From: an uncultured Methylococcaceae bacterium
GTDB taxonomy: Bacteria > Pseudomonadota > Gammaproteobacteria > Methylococcales > Methylomonadaceae
NCBI GenBank assembly: GCA_903945375.1
Contig: CAJAVP010000071.1
Location: 1-40,217, forward strand
Direction: 5' to 3'
DNA length: 40,217 nt
Below the pieces are notes generated by a model. That model was not told the DNA's origin. It saw only the letters and a program-made list of their open reading frames with translations, and ran no database searches. Every line of letters starts with the position of its first letter. Position 1 is the stretch's first letter. Both the position numbers and the translations under genes were made by a program. This document shows, in pieces, positions 36,106 through 40,217 of this stretch.

Positions 36106-38481
36106 ATGCAAATCAGTGAAGCGTGGTTAAGATCATTCGTTAATCCACCCGTTAGTACGGAACAATTAGTCGCTCAATTAACGATGGCCGGTCTTGAAGT
36201 AGACTCAGTAACACCAGCCTCCGCCCAATTTCAAGGCGTGGTTGTCGGTGAAGTTTTAGCTATGGAGCCGCATCCCGATGCCGATCGTTTACGTGTTTGC
36301 AAAGTGGCTGTTGGCGATAAAGAACCTTTACAAATCGTTTGTGGTGCTAGCAATGTTCGGGTCGGCTTAAAAATTCCAACGGCTTTGTGCAGTGCCGTAT
36401 TACCCGGTGATTTTAAAATCAAACGTTCCAAATTGAGGGGGGTCGAGTCTTTTGGTATGTTGTGTTCCGAAAAAGAACTCGGCTTAGCGGCTGATGCTAA
36501 CGGTTTAATGGAGTTAGCGGCGAACGCGCCGGTTGGTGTCGATATCCGAGACTACTTAAACCTGAACGATACGATCATTGAAGTCGATTTAACACCAAAT
36601 CGAGCAGACTGCTTAAGTGTTGAAGGGATTGCGCGTGAAGTAGCGGTATTAAACCAGATGGATTGGTCGCCTCGTGCAGTGGAGGCAATGCCTATCACTT
36701 ATTCACAATCGTTAAGTGTTACCGTTAGTGAGCCAGAAGCGTGCCCACGTTATTTAGGTCGATTAATCGAAAATGTAAACGCGAAAGCCGAAACGCCGTT
36801 ATGGATGCAAGAGCGTCTCCGGCGCTCAGGAATTAGAAGCTTAGGTGCTATTGTTGATGTGACGAATTATGTCCTTTTGGAATTAGGACAGCCTTTACAT
36901 GCCTTTGACGCAGACAAATTACGGGGAACTATTCATGTCCGCTCTGCTAAAACGGCTGAAAAAATTGCTTTACTCAATGGACAACTCCTTGAGCTGAACA
37001 CAGATACCCTAGTTATTGCCGATGAACATCAGGCATTAGCTTTAGCTGGAATCATGGGAGGAAGTGAGACAGCAGTCAGTGATAAGACTCAAGCAATATT
37101 TTTAGAATGTGCGTTTTTTGCACCGCGAAGTCTGGCTGGAAAAGCGCGTCATTATGGCTTACATACGGACTCATCCCATCGTTTTGAACGTGGTGTTGAT
37201 CCCAGTTTACAATGGAGAGCATTGGAGCGAGCCACTCAACTCATCATCGAGATCGCTGGAGGCAATGTCGGTGTAATCACCGAGGTGAGACATGATGCCG
37301 CTTTGCCACAACGCACCCCCGTTCATTTGAGAAAACAGCGTCTTGAAAAATTACTTGGCGTTGTGATTACAGATGAAACCGTTAGCGATATTTTCAAGCG
37401 GTTGGGCATGTCTGTTGTAACTCACGCTGATAGTTGGCAAGTAACGCCGCCAGGTTGCCGCTTTGATATTGCTATCGAAGCGGATTTAGTTGAAGAAATT
37501 GCTCGAATTTATGGGTATAACAATTTGCCCAATACTCGCATTGCAATGCGCTCTGAACTAAGTCAAGCGACAGAGAGTCGTCTTGAAATTAATCGAGTTG
37601 CAGATTTATTAGTCGATAGAGGTTACCAAGAAGTTATCACTTATAGCTTTGTTGATGAAGAGATACAAAAAGCAATTGCGCCTGAGGATACAACGATACG
37701 ATTGAGCAACCCTATTTCTTCAGAATTGTCTGTCATGAGGACAACCTTGTGGGGTGGATTGTTAAAGGCTGCTTTACATAATATAAATCGTCAACAAGTC
37801 AGGGTGCGCTTTTTTGAAACCGGAATGCGCTTTATTCAAAAAGACAATGAATTATGCCAACAAAAAATGCTTGCTGGTTTGATTTTAGGCTCTCCGCTTC
37901 CCGAGCAATGGGGTGAAGGTCTGCGTAAAGTTGATTTTTTTGATATGAAAGCCGATGTGGAAGCCTTATTTGCGCTGACAGGCAAAACGGCTACTTTTTT
38001 GGCAGCTAATCATGGCGCGTTACATCCAGGGCAAACTGCACAAATTTTTTCCGGTGAAAACGAACTTATTGGCTGGATGGGAATGTTGCACCCAACATTA
38101 GAAAAACAACTGGGTTTTGATACGCCTGTTTTTCTGTTTGAGTTAGAGCAGGCGTTGTTATTAAACAAACAACTGCCTTCCTTTAAACCGCTTTCTAAAT
38201 ATCCTTCGGTGCGGCGTGATTTGGCCCTTGTTGTCAAAGAAGAAATCACCGCGCTGGAGTTAATTACTTGTATTAATAGTTGTCATGAAGCCTCTATAAA
38301 AAATACCGTAATTTTTGATGTTTATCGCGGAAAAGGCATCGAAGAAGATTATAAAAGCATGGCGTTAAGCCTTCATTTACAAAACGAACAACAAACGCTA
38401 ACAGAATCTGAAATTGATGCTACATTAAACAGAGTGTTAGAAATTTTGAATCAACAAATTAGTGCAAGATTGAGGGACTAA
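36106..38481 (+). CDS. pheT: Phenylalanyl-tRNA synthetase beta subunit
   Basis: The 791-residue beta subunit binds tRNA-Phe and edits Tyr-tRNA-Phe. Domain order is standard. An N-terminal MQISEAWLRSFVNPPVS is followed by the EMAP/tRNA-binding-like fold (VVVGEVLAMEPHPDADRLRVC; CGASNVRVGLKIP). Then come the B3/B4 editing core (GAIVDVTNYVLLELGQPLHA; AGIMGG), B5 (VHLRKQRLEKLLGV) and the catalytic-like module (GYQEVITYSF; NPISSELSVMRTTLWGGLL). The C-terminal ferredoxin-like anticodon-binding domain begins at FKPLSKYPSVRRDLALVV. It ends three bases before ihfA, so the two are co-transcribed. Confidence 0.97.
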   Translation: MQISEAWLRSFVNPPVSTEQLVAQLTMAGLEVDSVTPASAQFQGVVVGEVLAMEPHPDADRLRVCKVAVGDKEPLQIVCGASNVRVGLKIPTALCSAVLPGDFKIKRSKLRGVESFGMLCSEKELGLAADANGLMELAANAPVGVDIRDYLNLNDTIIEVDLTPNRADCLSVEGIAREVAVLNQMDWSPRAVEAMPITYSQSLSVTVSEPEACPRYLGRLIENVNAKAETPLWMQERLRRSGIRSLGAIVDVTNYVLLELGQPLHAFDADKLRGTIHVRSAKTAEKIALLNGQLLELNTDTLVIADEHQALALAGIMGGSETAVSDKTQAIFLECAFFAPRSLAGKARHYGLHTDSSHRFERGVDPSLQWRALERATQLIIEIAGGNVGVITEVRHDAALPQRTPVHLRKQRLEKLLGVVITDETVSDIFKRLGMSVVTHADSWQVTPPGCRFDIAIEADLVEEIARIYGYNNLPNTRIAMRSELSQATESRLEINRVADLLVDRGYQEVITYSFVDEEIQKAIAPEDTTIRLSNPISSELSVMRTTLWGGLLKAALHNINRQQVRVRFFETGMRFIQKDNELCQQKMLAGLILGSPLPEQWGEGLRKVDFFDMKADVEALFALTGKTATFLAANHGALHPGQTAQIFSGENELIGWMGMLHPTLEKQLGFDTPVFLFELEQALLLNKQLPSFKPLSKYPSVRRDLALVVKEEITALELITCINSCHEASIKNTVIFDVYRGKGIEEDYKSMALSLHLQNEQQTLTESEIDATLNRVLEILNQQISARLRD

Positions 38482-38484
38482 CGG

Positions 38485-38787
38485 ATGGCTTTAACCAAAG
38501 CAGACTTCGCGGAAAGATTATTTGATGAAATGGGCTTAAACAAACGTGAAGCTAAAGAGATTATAGAATTATTTTTTGAAGAAATTAAAAGCTCTCTTGA
38601 GCAAGGGCAGCAAGTAAAAATTTCTGGTTTTGGTAAATTTGAGCTTCGTGATAAAAGTAGTCGTCCGGGTAGAAATCCAAAAACGGGAGAAGAGATACCT
38701 ATCACGGCTAGGCGGGTAGTGACATTTAGGTCTGGTCAAAAACTAAAAGCGCGAGTAGAAGCTTATGTTGGAGTCGAGCAACAATAG
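38485..38787 (+). CDS. ihfA: Integration host factor alpha subunit
   Basis: A 100-residue nucleoid protein of the HU/IHF family, partner of IHF-beta in DNA bending at specific sites. It shows [60 protein letters not shown] and [20 protein letters not shown], with the Pro that intercalates at the bend (GRNPKTGE). Location after pheT and the IhfA-type C terminus identify it as alpha rather than beta or HU. The next gene overlaps its last 23 bases. Confidence 0.95.
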   Translation: MALTKADFAERLFDEMGLNKREAKEIIELFFEEIKSSLEQGQQVKISGFGKFELRDKSSRPGRNPKTGEEIPITARRVVTFRSGQKLKARVEAYVGVEQQ

Positions 38788-39118
38788 TGAATTACCTGTT
38801 ATCCCAGAAAAACGTTATTTCACTATTGGTGAAGTAAGCGAGTTATGTGGCGTAAAACCGCATGTACTACGTTATTGGGAGCAGGAGTTTACTGAGTTAA
38901 GTCCTGTTAAAAGGCGTGGTAATCGTCGCTATTATCAACGCCATGATGTCTTAATGATTCGTCAAATTAGGGCGCTGCTATATGAGCAAGGTTATACTAT
39001 CGGTGGTGCTAGGGCGCATTTGCTTCGCGATGATACTTTAGAGCAGACTGCTAAATCTAAAGCGTTTATCCATGAAATATTAAATGAATTAGAAGATATA
39101 CTCACTTTACTAAAATAA
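38765..39118 (+). CDS. MerR-family transcriptional regulator (ihfA-linked type)
   Basis: A 117-residue MerR-type DNA-binding protein. The winged helix is [20 protein letters not shown], followed by [20 protein letters not shown] and the second helix pair [26 protein letters not shown]. The short C-terminal dimerisation helix ([19 protein letters not shown]) has no Cys or other effector-binding site, so it is not a metal sensor of the usual kind. A gene of this form directly after ihfA is conserved in many gammaproteobacteria; its targets are not well defined. The ATG at 38765 overlaps ihfA. Confidence 0.9.
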   Translation: MLESSNNSELPVIPEKRYFTIGEVSELCGVKPHVLRYWEQEFTELSPVKRRGNRRYYQRHDVLMIRQIRALLYEQGYTIGGARAHLLRDDTLEQTAKSKAFIHEILNELEDILTLLK

Positions 39119-39288
39119 CATTCTAAGGTTATGAATATTTGCTAGCAATAGGGTATAATATGAATTTAGAGTCTAAATTAGGCAATGAAAAATTAAACGC
39201 TTAGAACATTTAAATACCTATAACGGAAAAGCCTTCCTTATAAGTCATTGAATTAAAAAATTATAAGTTTTAGCTCTTGATTCAGTAT

Positions 39289-39294
39289 TATAAT
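39289..39294 (+). promoter_or_regulatory. Candidate -10 box of tRNA-Pro
   Basis: A perfect TATAAT lies 31 bases before the tRNA, with a G/C-rich CGCG sequence downstream. No -35 is recognisable at 16-18 spacing. The rest of 39119-39325 holds another TATAAT (39154-39159) without a -35, and no gene. Confidence 0.35.
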
Positions 39295-39325
39295 TATCGC
39301 GATAAATCGTTCAATCTGAAAATAT

Positions 39326-39402
39326 CGGGACGTAGCGCAGCTTGGTAGCGCACTTGTCTGGGGGACAAGGGGTCGCAGGTTCAAATCCTGTCGTTCCGAC
39401 CA
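39326..39402 (+). tRNA. tRNA-Pro (anticodon GGG)
   Basis: A 77-base cloverleaf. Acceptor CGGGACG pairs with CGTTCCG (one G-U), followed by encoded ACCA. The first base pair C1-G72 is typical of bacterial tRNA-Pro. The anticodon stem CTTGT/ACAAG has loop CTGGGGG, giving anticodon GGG (reads CCC and CCU). The T arm is GCAGG-TTCAAAT-CCTG-like. Its 3' end borders an accessory tract with a CRISPR array, as expected of a tRNA integration site. Confidence 0.95.
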
Positions 39403-39458
39403 ATTAAATCAATAAGTTACAAATCTTGTAATTTAGCAATAAGTCAAAATAGTGGTTT

Positions 39459-39480
39459 CGGTACAACAGCCGGTACAACA
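39459..39480. repeat. Two direct copies of CGGTACAACA
   Basis: CGGTACAACA occurs at 39459-39468 and 39471-39480, a 12-base period, starting 57 bases after tRNA-Pro. Closely spaced direct repeats beside a tRNA end resemble integrase arm sites or the scar of an integrated element. No integrase gene is in the window. Confidence 0.45.
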
Positions 39481-39507
39481 AATTTATACGCTTGCCTAAT
39501 TTTCACC

Positions 39508-39687
39508 TCAACAATCCCAAACCCTCCCAAGATACCAGCGATCCTCACCTTGTACCTTAGTACGTTTTCCCTGTGTGTCTAAACACCACATAATGAACCG
39601 CGTTACCTCAGCATCAAGGCGCAGGTATTCTGACAAGTACACAATGCCACACGTAATGATTAAATCCCCGTCAGCAATTAAAGCAAT
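39508..39687 (-). pseudogene. Short open frame, possible remnant of a mobile-element gene
   Basis: On the - strand 59 codons are open from 39687 down to TGA 39508-39510. They read, in part, LIADGDLIITCGIVYLSEYL, then RLDAEVTRFIMWCLDTQGKR and DRWYLGRVWDC. Composition looks protein-like, but there is no ATG near the beginning (a GTG lies at 39642) and the upstream end is the first CRISPR repeat. I do not recognise a family. It may be the C-terminal end of a gene cut by the array, or chance. Confidence is low. Confidence 0.25.
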
Positions 39688-40137
39688 TTAATTCCTTCTA
39701 AACAGGGAAAGTATTCAAATATATTGCCATTCATATCGGTAAAGTCATATTCGGTCTTAATCCCTTCTAAACAGGGAAAGTATTCAAATATGGCTTGAAA
39801 AAAACCAAAATTGCACTGTCGAGTCTTAATCCCTTCTAAACAGGGAAAGTATTCAAATTATGGTGTGATACCTGTCATGATGAAGACGCATTGTCTTAAT
39901 CCCTTCTAAACAGGGAAAGTATTCAAATACAAGGCAAATCGGAGACGAAAATGAAAAATTTAGTCTTAATCCCTTCTAAACAGGGAAAGTATTCAAATAA
40001 GGCGGTATTATCCGCCTTGTCCAATGAGGAATGTCTTAATCCCTTCTAAACAGGGAAAGTATTCAAATTCTAAAAAAGTATGATGCAATTAGAGCACTAG
40101 GGTCTTAATCCCTTCTAAACAGGGAAAGTATTCAAAT
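39685..40137 (-). CRISPR. CRISPR array, 7 repeats of 36 bases and 6 spacers of 33-34 bases
   Basis: Repeats lie at 39685-39720 (degenerate), 39754-39789, 39823-39858, 39893-39928, 39963-39998, 40033-40068 and 40102-40137. On the + strand each reads GTCTTAATCCCTTCTAAACA then GGGAAAGTATTCAAAT. Spacers are 33, 33, 34, 34, 34 and 33 bases. The first repeat differs only in its left end (AATTTAATTC for GTCTTAATCC). That makes the left end leader-distal and suggests leftward transcription. Read that way, the repeat contains a TCCCT/AGGGA hairpin and ends GGGATTAAGAC, giving an 8-base handle ATTAAGAC of type III or I-like form. No cas gene is in the window, so type is inference. Confidence 0.95.
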
Positions 40138-40149
40138 AGGCGTTGGTGC

Positions 40150-40176
40150 ATAAACTATCAAATGCTATAAACTATC
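40150..40176. repeat. Two direct copies of ATAAACTATC beside the array
   Basis: ATAAACTATC at 40150-40159 and again at 40167-40176, a 17-base period, between the last repeat and the next start codon. If the array is transcribed leftward this is its leader region, so the copies may be protein-binding sites in the leader or operator sites for the following gene. Confidence 0.4.
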
Positions 40177-40206
40177 GCCCAAAAGCAACCGTACCGGAGA
40201 ATTATC

Positions 40207-40217
40207 ATGACCAGTCA
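40207..40217 (+). CDS. Start of an unidentified gene (cut by window edge)
   Basis: ATG ACC AGT with GGAG at 40196-40199, seven bases upstream, a good ribosome binding site. Only three codons are visible, so the product cannot be named. Its position after the CRISPR array makes a cas or other defence gene possible. Confidence 0.5.

Noticed and set aside
40138..40206. A further CRISPR spacer and repeat to the right of 40137
   Set aside because: No repeat sequence recurs before the window end; the stretch holds a ribosome binding site and an ATG instead.

Overview
The window is a piece of a bacterial chromosome with about 45% GC by eye. It is most probably from a gammaproteobacterium. The best evidence is the translation block thrS-infC-rpmI-rplT-pheS-pheT-ihfA-merR, a standard gammaproteobacterial gene order. 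The style of the glycogen and metal-efflux genes suggests a methanotroph-like (Methylococcales) host, but that is inference only.

Layout. (1) Positions 1-6404, + strand: the distal part of a type I restriction-modification locus. It holds a 5'-truncated YhcG/DUF1016 nuclease, hsdS, a Uma2-family nuclease, a second complete yhcG and hsdR. No hsdM is visible; it would have to lie to the left. (2) 6405-10555, +: a SNF2-family helicase followed one base later by a SWIM zinc-finger protein. (3) 10682-14619, -: ABC-F ATPase yheS, a GT4 glycosyltransferase and a class I methyltransferase. (4) 14661-21107, -: a tripartite heavy-metal efflux operon (small membrane protein, czcC, czcB, czcA, DUF3240) with overlapping cistrons. 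(5) 21577-22911, +: an AmpG-like permease.

(6) 22959-31248: a glycogen locus. On the - strand are a DUF4912 protein, a GH57 glycogen-branching enzyme, an endonuclease/exonuclease/phosphatase (EEP) enzyme carrying two CBM21-like starch/glycogen-binding modules, and a two-HKD phospholipase-D-like protein. Divergent on the + strand is glycogen debranching enzyme glgX. The glycogen-binding phosphodiesterase and its PLD partner have no standard role in glycogen metabolism. They are the best candidate here for an undescribed system.

(7) 31548-39118, +: tRNA-Val(GAC), then the translation operon. It includes infC with a rare ATC start codon and two candidate leader or attenuator structures. (8) 39289-40217: tRNA-Pro(GGG), a short island-like tract with a direct repeat and an open-frame remnant, then a CRISPR array (7 repeats, 6 spacers) and the first codons of another gene. 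No cas gene is in the window. Repeat features suggest the array is transcribed leftward and may serve a type III-like effector.

How parts work together: the restriction cluster and CRISPR array are accessory defence modules at the two ends. The metal operon exports divalent or monovalent metal cations across both membranes. GH57 branching enzyme and GlgX build and trim branches of alpha-glucan, with DUF4912, EEP-CBM21 and PLD proteins as likely granule-associated partners of unknown reaction.
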